A stretch of DNA of 64,000 nucleotides, taken from contig CM038467.1 in NCBI GenBank assembly GCA_021464415.1, positions 15,765,411-15,829,410 of the forward strand, read 5' to 3'. Shown here piece by piece: positions 36,010-48,043 of the stretch. The position numbers and the translations under genes were made by a program. Positions within the stretch are counted from its first letter, which is position 1; every line of letters begins with the position of its first letter. Under the pieces are notes generated by a model. The model did no database searches. It worked only from the letters and a program-made list of their open reading frames with translations, and was not told the origin of the DNA. This stretch comes from Lonicera japonica. Lineage: Eukaryota > Streptophyta > Magnoliopsida > Dipsacales > Caprifoliaceae.

Positions 36010-39000
36010 TTACAGTTTTCTCCATATGTTAATAATCCCACCTGCTAGAGACTTGAGATTTCCCCACATTGATGATTTCTTTTCAATCTCTTCATCCGTT
36101 TGCTTTTCAGACAAATCCCTCCTACATAACAAGCAATGTGAATGTCAATTCAGACAGTCCAACTAAAATAAATGTGGGACTATTAACTAAAATATATGAT
36201 CCGACTGGCAAGCAGAAGAAATTATTAAGTACTATACTCAAATGAACAAAACGACAAGCAATAATACTTTTACACTTTTAGTCCCTCTTTTTCAACTATA
36301 TGATAGAGCCATCCCTTTGGGGAGAACCGAAGGAAGAAAAGTAATCATCTGTATCACTTAAAATAGGGACTAAAAATATAAAACATTTATTGCTTGATAA
36401 ACTGATTCTTCATCTGGCCCTACGAAAAAATGGATAAAGCTGGTCTAAACAAAGTAACTAGATAGGTAGGGGCCAGCGACATCCTGCAAAGATCCTCACC
36501 TCAGGCAGCATGGGAAAGAAAGAAACAAAGAAAGAAAAGAAGAAAAGCTTACATTTCAAACTTTTCTGATTCAGGTGTCTGTTGACGCTGCTCAGTTTTG
36601 GGCTTTGGGGGATCAAAATCCAGCACACCTTCTGATGGTGTTTTCTCTTTCACACTATCCTCCAATTTCTCTGGAGAATTATCCGAAGCTTCCTCAGCAT
36701 CCTCATTTAGCGAATGACTGTGTGTTTCTAAATGTCCAGAATCCTCGGACTGCATTCAAAAGTAAACTGATAGCTAACCATTACATATATAGGAGCCCGT
36801 TGAGAGATGCTTCTTATTGTTTGTGAGTTTCGACCTTTTTGGCCACCAAGGTTTCAGGTACTCAATTTTCATATAAATCATAATGAAATAAAACTACTAG
36901 CAGGAAATATGACTGACATCCAATACTTACCGTTCCTTTAGGCTCTTGAACCTCTTTTGACAGTGTATTCTCAATTGAAATTGATATTTGTGACTCTTCT
37001 TTCACTTCAAAATGCTTGCCACTGGAATTAGTAGTGTCCGTATTATCAACAGCAACTGCCTGAGCTTCTTTATGTACTCTTCCTTCATCTTTTGTCATTT
37101 CTCTGCTTAAGACTTCAACTGTAGACACCGATTTATTTTGCTTATCTACTTCTTTACTCAATGCAGTTTCACTCCTTGTGTCTATGGAAGGGAGTTTAGA
37201 TTTATATTCCAGCTCTTGAACCATCTCCCTGATAACATAGTAAGAGCCGCCCACTTCTTTGTAAGTATCAGAAGCACTTGGAAATTTACCTGAATTCATA
37301 GCCCTATACCTGCAAAGAAACAACAAATGATTCTTCTTGCTTCAGCCTTAACACTTGCAACAACGTTTTATTGGGACTGCATGCCACCTTTAACACCTCA
37401 TTAAATTTGACAAAATAAACACTCGGTCACAACAGATGGTAACTTTGTTTTTTATAATTTCAAGTACGGATATCATGTAAAACGTTAACATGCGTAAAGA
37501 TTCTAGGCCCGTCCAACCTTTAGACAAAGGAAGTCAAGAGAGTTGTTCAATTACTAATTTTGTTTATTGTAAAAATGTATAAAAATAACTGATTTCTCAT
37601 GCCTCGAATTTGTTCCAACGCAATATACAGATGCAAATTTGTTATGCAATGTATACAATTAACCCTCCCTCCTTTATTTATCTTCCTCCTCCCAACATGA
37701 AGGTAAATCCAGTCACAAACGAACCAGGTATCCAGAATTGTTTGAATCACACATTCTTTTAAAAAATGTGATATCACAAAGTACAGGCATGCAAACAGTT
37801 GGTACACGGCATTTGTGCAATAACTAAAAGGACCAGATATAAACTCCACTATCTACATCCAAAAAAAAAAACTTACCAATTTATACAGTTTATGGTATAG
37901 GCTCTACAATAATACCCCATCCCTCGCCTCCCCCTCCCCACCAAGCCAACACCACAACAAAAAGAAAGAAAAGAAGAGGGCAAACTTATTATGACACTCT
38001 TGATTTTCATACGAGGAACTTCTATTCCTTTAAATTCACAATTTTTAGGAATAGGAAAACAGTATACGAGTTAATTACGGCATCAATTGCATACAGAAAT
38101 ATGAAGTTACATGACCGATATATAAATGAGAAGCAGTGATAGATTTATACTTGTCAACAAAGGATTCCACCATGACTTTTCGGTCAGCTTTTGGTACCCG
38201 TTTCCGCACTTTTTTGACTTTGGGTGTATCAGAAGGAACTGAAGCAGCATATGACTTTCCTCGCCGCCAAATATTTGACCCGCGTAGAAGATTGGATATC
38301 TCAGTGAATGCTGTCATGAATCCAGATTTTTGTATATGAGCAAAACATAGGTAACCAAAATTTTAGGACAAGGAAACTGAATAACAAGAAAGGCATAGTT
38401 TCAATCATGTAAAACAGCTATAACAGAGATATTCAATCTGGAAGAAATACTAAATACATTTCAAAACATTTAATCACCAAAAGTACTATCCAAGCACTTA
38501 AATCTGTTATCATTCTAAAAAAATACGGAGTAACACCATGCTAAACTTCAATCTTTTCCTCAATCAAAAGTTCAACAATTTCGAGACCAATCCATTTGCA
38601 ATCAACAAAGGGGCACAAGGATTAACTTTGGATAAAAGGAAAAGCAAATATAAGTGTCAACAGTTCAAAAGCAAAGTTGCATGTCATTATCTCCATGGAT
38701 GTGCTTGTAAGGAAAAAACTTATAAAGTGAAGAAACTTATACAAACTTTTAAGTAGATGCATATACATAAACGTATGGAACGGCTTCAGAAGGATAAAGA
38801 CGTGAATTGATTTTCGACTCGACTATGTCAAAAAAAGATGCGATGAGAGGTTAATGTACCAAAGCATAAGCATTAGTTTATTCAATGCAAGTGTGAAGAG
38901 TAGTAAAGTTAGAATAACCAAAACGATGACTCGGATAAAGCAATTATAGCAACAAAGTGAATGGCATACAATACAACTTTGACTATCCAAAGTGGACTGA

Positions 39001-39560
39001 CACTTCCATATCAGTACACTAGACACAAAAGGCAGGCGCATTGCTTAGTTTCCATGCACGCATAAATCTAACTTAAAATTTAGAAAAAAAAAAAGGAGTT
39101 AACTTAGCTGCAAGAGTTGTTACCGTTTATCAAATAGTTGCAGGATCGAACCAAACTAAATTGAGTGGCTTGGGTTTTATATAGTATAGATTAAACGGAA
39201 ACGTCAAATGAAAGTGACAACAAAACTAAGAAGTCCAGTACAATTCTAGTGGAACCTAATTGCAATCTATCACAATAGAAGCATAATTTATAAAATCAAG
39301 CAATTACAAAGAAGCAAATATATAACCGAAGTTAGGGACGAGAGCTAGAAAATGGAATCAAGAGAAAAATTCGTATATAGAAGCGACACAAAAGCAAATC
39401 ATCATTAGAAATTTCAATAACGAATGGATGTTCAACATAAAAATTAAATTAATTAGCAGAAATGGTGATCCAAAAGTAGAAACCAAAAAAAGGGAAAAAA
39501 ACCTTGTTTAGAAGAAGAGGAGGGGTCTGAGGGAAAAGGGAGTCGTCCTGCAAACCGCAT
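36010..39560 (-). CDS. Plant-specific protein with conserved basic domain
   Basis: Five exons on the minus strand: 39560-39503, 38310-38151, 37309-36931, 36749-36553, 36121-36010, giving 301 residues. Exon 1 (58 bp) starts MRFAGRLPFPSDPSSSSKQ after an in-frame TAG, and joins in frame to AFTEISNLLRG. A downstream ATG at 38317 that would start MTAF is intronic in this model. The N-terminus is rich in Arg/Ser and lacks acidic clusters up to RRGKSYAAS (35-43), suggesting an organelle presequence. Residues 58-112 form the conserved part (RKVMVESFVDKY, GKFPS, EVGGSYYVIREMVQELEYK), resembling from memory the DNA-binding-like domain of the Arabidopsis At3g52170 group. The remainder is acidic, Ser/Glu-rich and probably disordered, ending in a conserved-looking GGIINIWRKL. 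No enzyme motif was seen. Function unknown. Confidence 0.75.
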
Positions 39561-40061
39561 CTCACCACCTACTAGCTAGCTAAGTTGCACTGGAACAGAT
39601 AACGAAAAATCACTACTGCATCGCGGACACATATATGTCTTGTGTTGTTATTGCATCTCTATGTTAGCAGCGAAGATCGAAAGTCAGTAGTACTTCTCTG
39701 TAGAGAGAGAGAAAGCGGGGGAAAGGGTTTTGGGTTTGGGAAGGTCGTAAGGCCTCCACTCTCTTTTCTTTTTTTTTAACTCGGACCATCTTCTTTAACC
39801 CTTTTACTGCAACGCTCCTAATCTATTTCAATGAAACTACTGTCAATTGGTCAAGTAACTATTTAAAAGTTATAAGTTTCTTTTAATCTTAACAAAATAC
39901 AATTTTTGAGGGATAAGTTATAAATAATATCTTATAAAAATCTTAATATCAATGATTTGTTTTTAACTAAATTCAAAAAAATATAAAAATAATTAAAATA
40001 CACGCAAAGTGACTTTAACTTTTTCACTGTTAAAAAAATTATTGATCTCTATTTTCTATTA
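39561..40061. other. Upstream region of the basic-domain gene
   Basis: 39561-39780 presumably contains the promoter and 5' leader of the minus-strand gene (a TTTTTTTTAACTC tract ends it). The rest is AT-rich and featureless. Confidence 0.4.
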
Positions 40062-41128
40062 TGATGCGTTTGATTGCAAGTAAAAAACTTGTATAGAAAA
40101 AAAACAAGTTTTAGGCAATTCAATTGCCTAGAATTGAGTTGTATAAAAAATGTCAATTAAATGTGTTTGGTTGCCTTAATTTTCTATCTAAAAAATATTT
40201 TATTTTTCCATCTTTTGGTATTTGATAGTCATTATTTTCCATGAAAATTGTAACTTTTTTCAATTTTTGTTATTTGATAGCTATTATTTTTCATGGAACA
40301 TGTATCTTTTATATGAAACTTGTACCTTTTTTACATGAAATTTGAGATATGTTAAAACAATAAAAAAGTATACTATAATAATAAGAAATATAATATATAA
40401 CAGTGATAAATAAATATATCCTCTAAGTTAAATATCATAAAACCTCATTTCCTTAAGAAATATAATATATAAAAAAGGGTAAAGTCATAAAATTGAATTT
40501 GTCTTAAAATATGTGCAATTATCTATAAAATAAGGGTGATATTATTTGCACCCCACAAATTTATTACAAACACCTCCCTTTAAAATTTAATTAAAAACGT
40601 ATTTTAACACCACTTTATTTGTCACAAACACTCCCGTCTATTGTTTGATATTAGGTGAGTGTTTAGCAATACATTCTCCTAATGTAAATTGAGTTTATGT
40701 AAGTGTATTCACCTCCCATTATACAGGTCTTATTTGAAAAACACCTCAATAATCCATTGCTTTATGTTAAGCGAGTTATTACAAACAAACTCTCCCCAAG
40801 TGGGGCGAGTGTGTGTATCTACACTCACCTCTCATTAGGCGAATCTTAGGGGATGTTAGTGATTAAAAATTTACCTTTGGGGGTGTTCGTGACAAGAGTG
40901 GTGTTTGTGACAGAAATTGGGGGTATATATAATACCGTCCTAAAATAAAACATCATCCCCCTTAAGAAAATATTTTGTAACTTTTGGAGGAAAACAACAT
41001 CACATTACTTAAAAGTGAAAATTTGACTGCCTAAAAATTAATGCCAATCAAATACACCAAAAATGAGAACTTGAGTGAAAAAGCCCAATTTTCTAAAAAA
41101 AAGTGATAACAATCAAACACACCTTTAA
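40062..41128. mobile_element. TIR element interrupted by a second MITE
   Basis: Left GCGTTTGATTGCAAGT and, inverted at the right, GTGTTTGATTGTTATC suggest one MITE whose ends are now about 1.07 kb apart, because the 407-bp element at 40534-40940 inserted into it. Interior sequence AAAACTTGTATAGAAAAA and CTTTTTTTTAGAAAATTGGG is AT-rich and non-coding. The outer target duplication is unclear. Confidence 0.4.
40534..40940. mobile_element. GGGTGAT-family MITE with perfect 8-bp TSD
   Basis: Left end GGGTGATATTATTTGCACCCC and right end (other strand) GGACGGTATTATATATACCC are imperfect inverted repeats. The element is bracketed by an exact TAAAATAA duplication (40526-40533 and 40941-40948). Subterminal CACAAACACC motifs occur in both orientations. 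The centre has repeated (A/G)GGCGAGTGT and GTGAGTGTA-type wording and no coding frame. An 8-bp duplication points to hAT-type transposition. Related to 41142-42087 and to the partial copy at 56467. Confidence 0.75.
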
Positions 41129-41141
41129 TGCCATTATTTTT

Positions 41142-42087
41142 GGGGGGTGATAAATGCACCCCCATTTTTTTGTCACAAACATCCTCTATCCCATACATCC
41201 TCCACTTTTTAAAAATTTGTCACAAACACACCACCTCACCGCCTTCTAGATTAAGACCATAATTAAAATAATACTCTCTCTCATTGGGAGAGTATCTTCA
41301 ATTAAATTTTTCCGACATTGAACATTTGAAACTTCAACAATTACTTAGTTACGGCTCAATTTTTTAGATATACTCTCTCGTATTAAAGAGAGTAACTTTG
41401 GTAATATTCTCTTGTTATTGGGAGAGTACATTCATTGGTACTCGCTCGACATTGAGCATCTAAAACTTTAATAATAAGATTTTTTTTCAAAAAGAGCACA
41501 TATTGGCCAATGTGAGGTGGCTGATGTATATATCACTCGGCCAATATGGGAAAAGTAATTGTTGATGTTAAAACCCATAGTTCTGTTTTAGCTCTGTTTT
41601 TTTTGACAAATTTTTTTATTATGATTTTGCAACATTCGTCAAATAAGGGTTAAAATGCACAAAAATAAGATAACAATAAAACAACTATACCTCTTTTGAA
41701 TATATATATATATATATATATATATGCGTGTGTATGTATATATGTTGATATGTGTGTATATATATTCATTTTTTCATTTATTTTTTTTTTGTTTTTTCTT
41801 TCATTTTAGAATATACACACACACATATATATATATATATATATGTATGTGTTGAATATATATATATGTATGTTTTGAAGAAGAAGGAGGAGGAGGAGGA
41901 GGAGAGAAGGAGGAGGTGGAAGAGGAAGAGAAGAAGAGGGTGGTGAGGGGGTGTATGTGATTAATGGTTAATTATTAAGTTAATTAACAATTAATCTTTG
42001 ACAAAATGAGAGGGTGGTAGGAATAAAATTTATTTTAATATTAATAAAAAATTTAGAGGGTGTTTGTGACAAAAATGATCACCCCCC
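41142..42087. mobile_element. GGGTGAT-family MITE with G6/C6 ends and perfect TSD
   Basis: Starts GGGGGGTGATAAATGCACCC and ends, inverted, GGGGGGTGATCATTTTTGTC, flanked by an exact TTATTTTT duplication (41134-41141 and 42088-42095). GTCACAAACA(T/C)CCTC lies subterminally on both sides. The left half repeats ACTCTCTC...GGGAGAGTA blocks. 41701-41870 holds TA and CA/TA microsatellites, and 41881-41940 a GGA/GAA run. 946 bp, no transposase. Confidence 0.8.
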
Positions 42088-42095
42088 TTATTTTT

Positions 42096-43180
42096 CCTCT
42101 GAGTTCATCATGCCAGTCAAAATTATTGCTCCATACTTCCAAATTCTACAAATGCAAATTTTATTTTAATAAAAATCACTATATGCAAATTAATGAAAAA
42201 TATATTTAGTAATATAATCCTTATAAATGTTGTGATTTATAGACTATAATGCCTTGATGGTTACTCTTAAGTAAAATTTATTTAGAAATTTGAAAAATGT
42301 TGCACTAAAAAGTTTAGAGTCTATTTAGTGTTTTCTAGTTGATGCTCTAGAAACTCTGAGAAATTACATAAAAACTTAGGATAGTGTATTCAATTAAGAT
42401 TTAAATTTTTTTTATGGATTTTTTAAAATTGGTGAATTTTTCTAAATTCAGATATTATTTTAAAGAATTGATTCTTTCATATTTTTATAGATTTTAATAA
42501 ATTCATTGATTCTTTTAATTTTAATAAAAAATCAAAGCATAAATAAAAAAAGAATTTTAATTACGACTTTAAAGTAATAAACAAATTATAAATCCACCGC
42601 AAACGGTTCATATTGAGTCTAAAAACCCAACGGATTGCATTCTTTTGTCATTTCTATTCGGATTTCATCTTTTGTTTAGAAAAATTCATAAAAGGGAAGA
42701 AAAAATAAACTGGGTGACATTTATAATTTCAGAAGAATATGATTAATTGAATAATTAAAATTTTGAAAGTAAGAATATCTAAAAAGAAAAAGAGGCTTTA
42801 GATTGAGTGAATGAAGTGAAAGGATTTAAATAGATTATAAAGACGAAAAATAAATAATACATAAGGTTTAAAAAAAGAAGAGGTTTAAGATAAAGAAAAT
42901 ATAGTGGAAAGGGTTAATAGATTATAGAGATAGGAAAAAATAATATGGACTTAGCTCCTCTTTATTATCTTTTGGTCCAATTCTGTCTAAGGGAATCTAA
43001 TTTGAAGACTAAATAGGGAATGTAATTTGAAGACGATAAATAGATGATTTCTATAAATGAGTAAATCATCAAAATTTCATCTGATTCGATCTAGAGAATG
43101 AGTGATATGATCTATAATAAGTAAATCATTTTTACAAAATTTCATCTGAAGATTCAATCTAGAAATGAGTGAAATGATGA
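42096..43180. other. Intergenic AT-rich, no gene recognised
   Basis: Low-complexity A/T sequence without open frames of note. At about 43045-43165 the wording TGAGTAAATCAT...AAAATTTCATCTGA...GAATGAGTGA recurs twice, a small imperfect duplication. Confidence 0.4.
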
Positions 43181-43189
43181 TCTAAAATT

Positions 43190-43740
43190 TTTTTTATATC
43201 CTACAAAAAAGATGGGGATCAGACTCCCAATACCTAGTGCCAAACATAAAATCAGCAACTCTTGCTTGGGAGTGAGAAGTCTAATTCACTGAGCGATGAA
43301 TGAAATTGAACGAACAATTCACTAAGTCCTTAGCCAAGACTTTACAATCTTTGACAACTAGAACCACGTAGGTTGAATCGCATAAATATCCTTAAAGGAC
43401 ATGAATAAGAAGAACCACATCAAATTCGACAATTACATTCTGCAATCGTAGCTCTTTGATCCAACTGAGTGCTTCACGGCAGCTCAAAGCTACTACCCAA
43501 AGAGGGTCTAACATAGCCTGGATAGAGCCAGCCTTTGCCCCCACCACAGAGCTGAGTTCATATCTGATTTAACAACCAAAACCGATCCTATTCCTCACCT
43601 GGAAGGTAGCAGCATCTATATTGCACTTTAAATGATTGGCAGCGGGTTTAACCCACTTGACAGAGCCCTCACTACCCCCTCTATTAGCCGTAATAGTTTG
43701 GTTAATTTGGGTAGCCTCCCATTAAGACAAAACGCTCAAA
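43190..43740 (-). mobile_element. LINE RNase H fragment
   Basis: On the minus strand, frames give VKWVKPAANHLKCNIDA (first Asp of the RNase H-like domain), FQVRNRIGFGC, GAKAGSIQAMLDPLWVVALS, CREALSWIKELRLQNVIVEF (with a following Asp) and, after stops, VLAKDLVNCSFNFIHRSVN, all matching the plant non-LTR retrotransposon RNase H (RVT_3) order. Internal stops and frame changes show it is a pseudogene fragment. No reverse transcriptase remains next to it. Confidence 0.7.
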
Positions 43741-45003
43741 GCGTTACTTAAAATACTAACTAGGGGCACAAATTTGAATGATAAAAAAATGAACAAATGT
43801 ATCAAATTTTTACTACGCCAATTTCTGATTTGAATTTATTGATGAAATTTTTTGGTAGAAATCATCTCTACCAAGTTTCATGAAAAAAATCATTCGTTTA
43901 ACTCTCGGATTAAACCCCATTGGATGAAATTGTACCAAAGGGGTAATGAAGAAGAGCTGAGACACATAGGGTTTGGGAGAAAGTTGAAAAAGAAATTCAA
44001 GTGAAATCTTCCGCTTTTAGAGAAGATTTATTGGTGGATTTGTTATTCATAAAAATACTCTAAAGTTCATCAAAATCTATCAATTTATAAAATCATTCAA
44101 AATTTATTGAGTTTTGAATAACATAAAATTTTAAAAGATTATTTTTAATCCTAATTAAATTCCACAAGATTTTAAAACACTTTTTAAAATCATAATTAAA
44201 TACCATAAGATTTTAAAAGACTTTCTAAAATCCCAATTAAATACTCTTGGACTTTCAAAATCCAAAAAATTCTTATAGAATCTAAATTGAATACACTTCA
44301 CTTCGATTCGTTTAAAATATATTGATTAATAAATTTTAAAAATCGGAAGTTTACGAAAATGGAGAATGAAGATAGACGTAATGCAACTTAAATGAAAAAT
44401 CTGTATGAAAGATCAAACTTGGCACGAGGATATGTGAAAGCACATAAACCGCATTCTTTAATTTTACGCTTTTGGACTTCAACTCTTTAAATCCTCGAGA
44501 TGATGGGCTTCAAAAAATAAAAGGCCTCCTTCAAGAATTTTTATTGTTGTTTTGTATAGTTTGTATATGTACAAGTTTTAATTATGCAACAAGGGTGACT
44601 TAGAGGAGTATCTAACTTTATTAAGTAAATATTGGTTTCATTGAAAATGAAAATATGATTAGTATTGTAATAATGTGCAATTTGGAAGTACTCTTATATA
44701 ATATAATATTTTAAAACAATACTATGTTCTTGACAAAAGAATTTTGGGTATAAAAAGAAAATACAAACTTCCAAAATCACAATTAATTTAAAGTGGCCAC
44801 AATTTCAAATGAGTTAGTTCAACTGCTGAATGCATATATACAAGGTGTTACATATTTGAGAGGACCGGAATTTTTCTTTTACAAAGAATGTTATATACAA
44901 TCAGAGTATCTCCACTGACAAACAAACATAATGCGATAACAGTGCTATTCTCTTTCAAGATTTGCCTCCTATTAAAGCTAATACTCCCAAAGAAGTGTAT
45001 ACT
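43741..45003. other. Intergenic AT-rich spacer
   Basis: No supported gene. 44040-44300 repeats the wording TTTTAAAAGA(T/C)TTTCTAAAATC...AATTAAAT several times. The last few hundred bases form the promoter side of the receptor kinase. Confidence 0.4.
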
Positions 45004-45015
45004 ATATATATAAAT
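45004..45015 (+). promoter_or_regulatory. TATA-like box upstream of the receptor kinase
   Basis: TATATATAAATA lies about 395 bp before the chosen start codon. It could set a 5' leader of about 370 bases; the assignment is an inference. Confidence 0.35.
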
Positions 45016-45408
45016 AAGCTGTCAAGCACTACTACTCATCTCCCTCATCATTTCATGTGTAAACATACATACATAATATAAAAACAGTAATTACACTTAC
45101 TTATATAGTCACAAAAGCACGAGTAAAAATACAATAATATATGCATGTCTGTATATGGGAAAACATTGTTTTCACCGAGTCTTCGTATCGATAACGCTGG
45201 AATCATTGGAAAGCTATGCCTTGCGTACTTCGTCAAAGCTGTATTACTTTAATAACAAATAACAACAACACATATATACAAAGAAATGTGTTACTTTATT
45301 CCCTCCCCTCCCCCACTTCAATTTGGCAAATCCCATGTCTCACGTCTCATTAACCTCCCAACCCGATCCACCACCGGAATTCCTCCGGCAGCCACTGCCA
45401 CCACCAGC

Positions 45409-47648
45409 ATGAACAACCCACAGCCGCTCTTCCTATTGACGGCCACCCTTTTAGCCCAACTCCTAATATGTGGAGTCACATTAGCCGATACAATCCAAGA
45501 ATTAGTATTCTACCCTGAAGAAAGAGACGCGTTACTCCAATTAAGAGACACTGTAAATTCGAGTTCTAATTTGCACGCCAATTGGACTGGACCTCCTTGT
45601 CACAAGAACCTGAGCCAATGGTCCGGTATTGCTTGTTTCAACTGGCACGTGACCCACCTCGTCCTCGAAGGGATTAACCTCACTGGTCCCCTTCCCCCCA
45701 CATTCCTTTTAAATCTAACTTTCTTGAGTAAAATTTCCTTGAGGAATAACTCCATCAATGGCACGCTCCCAAAACTTACAAATCTTGTCTACTTGGAGGT
45801 TGTGTTCCTCTCTAGCAACAAATTTTCGGGTCCGATCCCTTCAGACTATATTCACCTCCCAAAGTTGACCAAACTAGAATTGCAAGAGAATGATTTAAAT
45901 GGGCAAATCCCGCCTTTCAATCAGCCAACATTGAGGGATTTTAATGTGTCTTATAATCAACTTTCGGGTCAAATCCCGGAAACTAGTGTACTTGAGAGGT
46001 TTCCTAAAAGCTCTTTTGATCATAATTTGGATTTGTGTGGGAGTGTTGCGGGGATACCATGTCCTGTTTCTCCTGTTCCAGAGCCTTCTCCTTCAAGTAA
46101 TGGTAAAAAGAGGCCCCTCAAAGTATGGAGTATTGTTCTGATTGCTGCTGCAGCTGCACTTGTACCTTTCTTGGTCATGCTTATTTTTGTGTGTTATTAT
46201 AGAAGAGTACATGATAAAGAAGCAAATGAGGTGCTATCAGGTATACACATGCATATATAATTTTGGTCCATCTTGAATTAATGTAATTAGTATTTAAATA
46301 TCTTTGCATTATATCTTTTCAAAGATATATTTCACATTTTCTGAAGGGACATAGTTGGAGGCACGATCTCCCTAACAAATCGGAGAATCAGTCAACAGAC
46401 CCACCTCAAATCTCACAAAAATATTCTATTTCTAACCATATCTACTTTTCTCAAAATGCCTATTTCATTTTCAAATGCGCCTACGTGGTTCTTTATTTCA
46501 TTTCATTTTCTTCTTTGAATTCCAATAGGGGAGAGTTCTAAGGAGACTGTGGAAAAGAAAATGGATTTGGGTGATCCAGAAAGAACAGTAGAATTGCAAT
46601 TCTTCAACAGGGAAACACCCGTGTTTGATTTGGATGATTTGCTGAGGGCATCTGCAGTGTTGCTTGGGAAGGGAAAACTAGGCACAACGTACAAAGCGAT
46701 GCTGGAATCGGGTCTAGTTGTGGCTGTGAAGAGATTGAAGAATATGAGTGGGTTGAGCAAGAAGGAATTTATTCAGCAGATGCAGTTGCTTGGAAAGATG
46801 AGGCATGAAAACCTAGTGGAAATCATTTCCTTCTACTATTCCAAGGAGGAAAAGCTAGTCATCTATGAATATCTTCCCCATGGAAGCTTATTTGAACTAT
46901 TACACGGTTAGTTCTCTCTCCCACAGCCTTTCCATTTACGCAGTTGTATTTAATATTCCTATTTTCCACAAACGTCGCACAATAAGAAAGACTGACGTGC
47001 TACAAATTGTGGGTGATAGAGAACAGAGGAATTGGAAGAGTGCCACTAAACTGGACAAAAAGACTCTCAATCATCAAAGACATAGCAAAGGGCCTATCTT
47101 CGCTTCACCAAACCTTACCTTCACACAAGGTTCCTCATGCGAACCTCAAATCCTCAAATGTCTTCATCCACCGGCCCAACAATGAAAGCCACTACCATGC
47201 AAAGCTCTCCGACTTTGGCTTTTTACCTCTCTTGCCCTCTAGAAAGGCCTCAGAGAAGCTGGCAATAGCAAAATCCCCCGAGTTTTGTGATGGAAAGAAA
47301 CTCACTTACAAAGCAGACGTATACTGCTTTGGGATCATACTTTTGGAGATCATAACGGGGAAAATCCCCGGCGAAATATCTGGCCAAGGGGATGATGAGG
47401 GAAGTGGTATTGGTGATCTCTCGGATTGGGTTAGGACCGTGGTGAACAATGATTGGTCGACGGATATATTGGATATGGAGATATTAGCTGCAAAAGATGG
47501 GCATAATGAGATGCTGAAGTTTACGGAGTTGGCGCTTGAGTGTACAGATATGGTGCCCGAGAAAAGGCCGAAGATGAGCCTAGTGTTGAGACGGATAGCG
47601 GAGATTGAGGTTAGTAGTCGTGAACAACAAAGAGAATCGGTTGAATAA
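45409..47648 (+). CDS. LRR receptor-like kinase, subfamily III, atypical kinase
   Basis: Three exons: 45409-46240, 46529-46906, 47020-47648, giving 612 residues. An in-frame ATG at 45286 would add 41 residues before the signal peptide. I prefer 45409 because it places the hydrophobic LFLLTATLLAQLLICGV core at the N-terminus. Then follow a CHKNLSQWSGIAC LRR cap, about five leucine-rich repeats ending near FDHNLDLCG, a Pro/Ser linker, a membrane segment (239-264) and a cytoplasmic kinase domain. The Gly loop LGKGKLGTTYKA (323-334), VAVK Lys345 and DFG (468-470) are kept, but the catalytic-loop HRD is HAN (443-445), with Asn for the catalytic Asp. This is usual in subfamily III 'probable inactive receptor kinases', so signalling probably depends on complex formation. 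The layout of introns just after the membrane segment and within the kinase is typical. A palindromic element lies about 400 bp downstream. Confidence 0.9.
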
Positions 47649-48043
47649 TGAAGTTTGATTAATTAACTGGCCTGTTGATTGATGATTCTTTTGAGGCAAG
47701 AGGAGTTCATAAACTAAATTTTTTCAATAATAAGTATAAAGAAACTTAGCTGACCCTCCCTGCACAGATCATATACATATACATGTAATTATTTTGCTAG
47801 TTAAAGATTTGAGTTACTAATTCTTTTGACGTCTTGTGGTAATTGTGAATGTGATTTTTTCAGAAGAATTTGAGTGCAAAGATTTAGTAGATATGTTCCT
47901 TTCCTGTATCAATGATGAGTACTTTCTTTCTCTTACATTTTCTTCCTGTTACATCCTTACTTTAATTCGGTTGAATGTTTACATACACATTTATGCCCTA
48001 ATCTTTTCTACACAGATTGACGCTCTCACTCGCACAACATGTG

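Noticed and set aside
38317..38317. ATG at 38317 as the start of the basic-domain gene
   Set aside because: It lies just before a usable splice acceptor (GACAG) and the 58-bp upstream exon joins in frame there. The ATG-only model gives a shorter, less plausible N-terminus.
45286..45408. Upstream in-frame ATG for the receptor kinase
   Set aside because: It would bury the signal peptide behind 41 Pro/Ser/Thr-rich residues. The ATG at 45409 gives a normal secretion signal. It remains possible as an alternative start.
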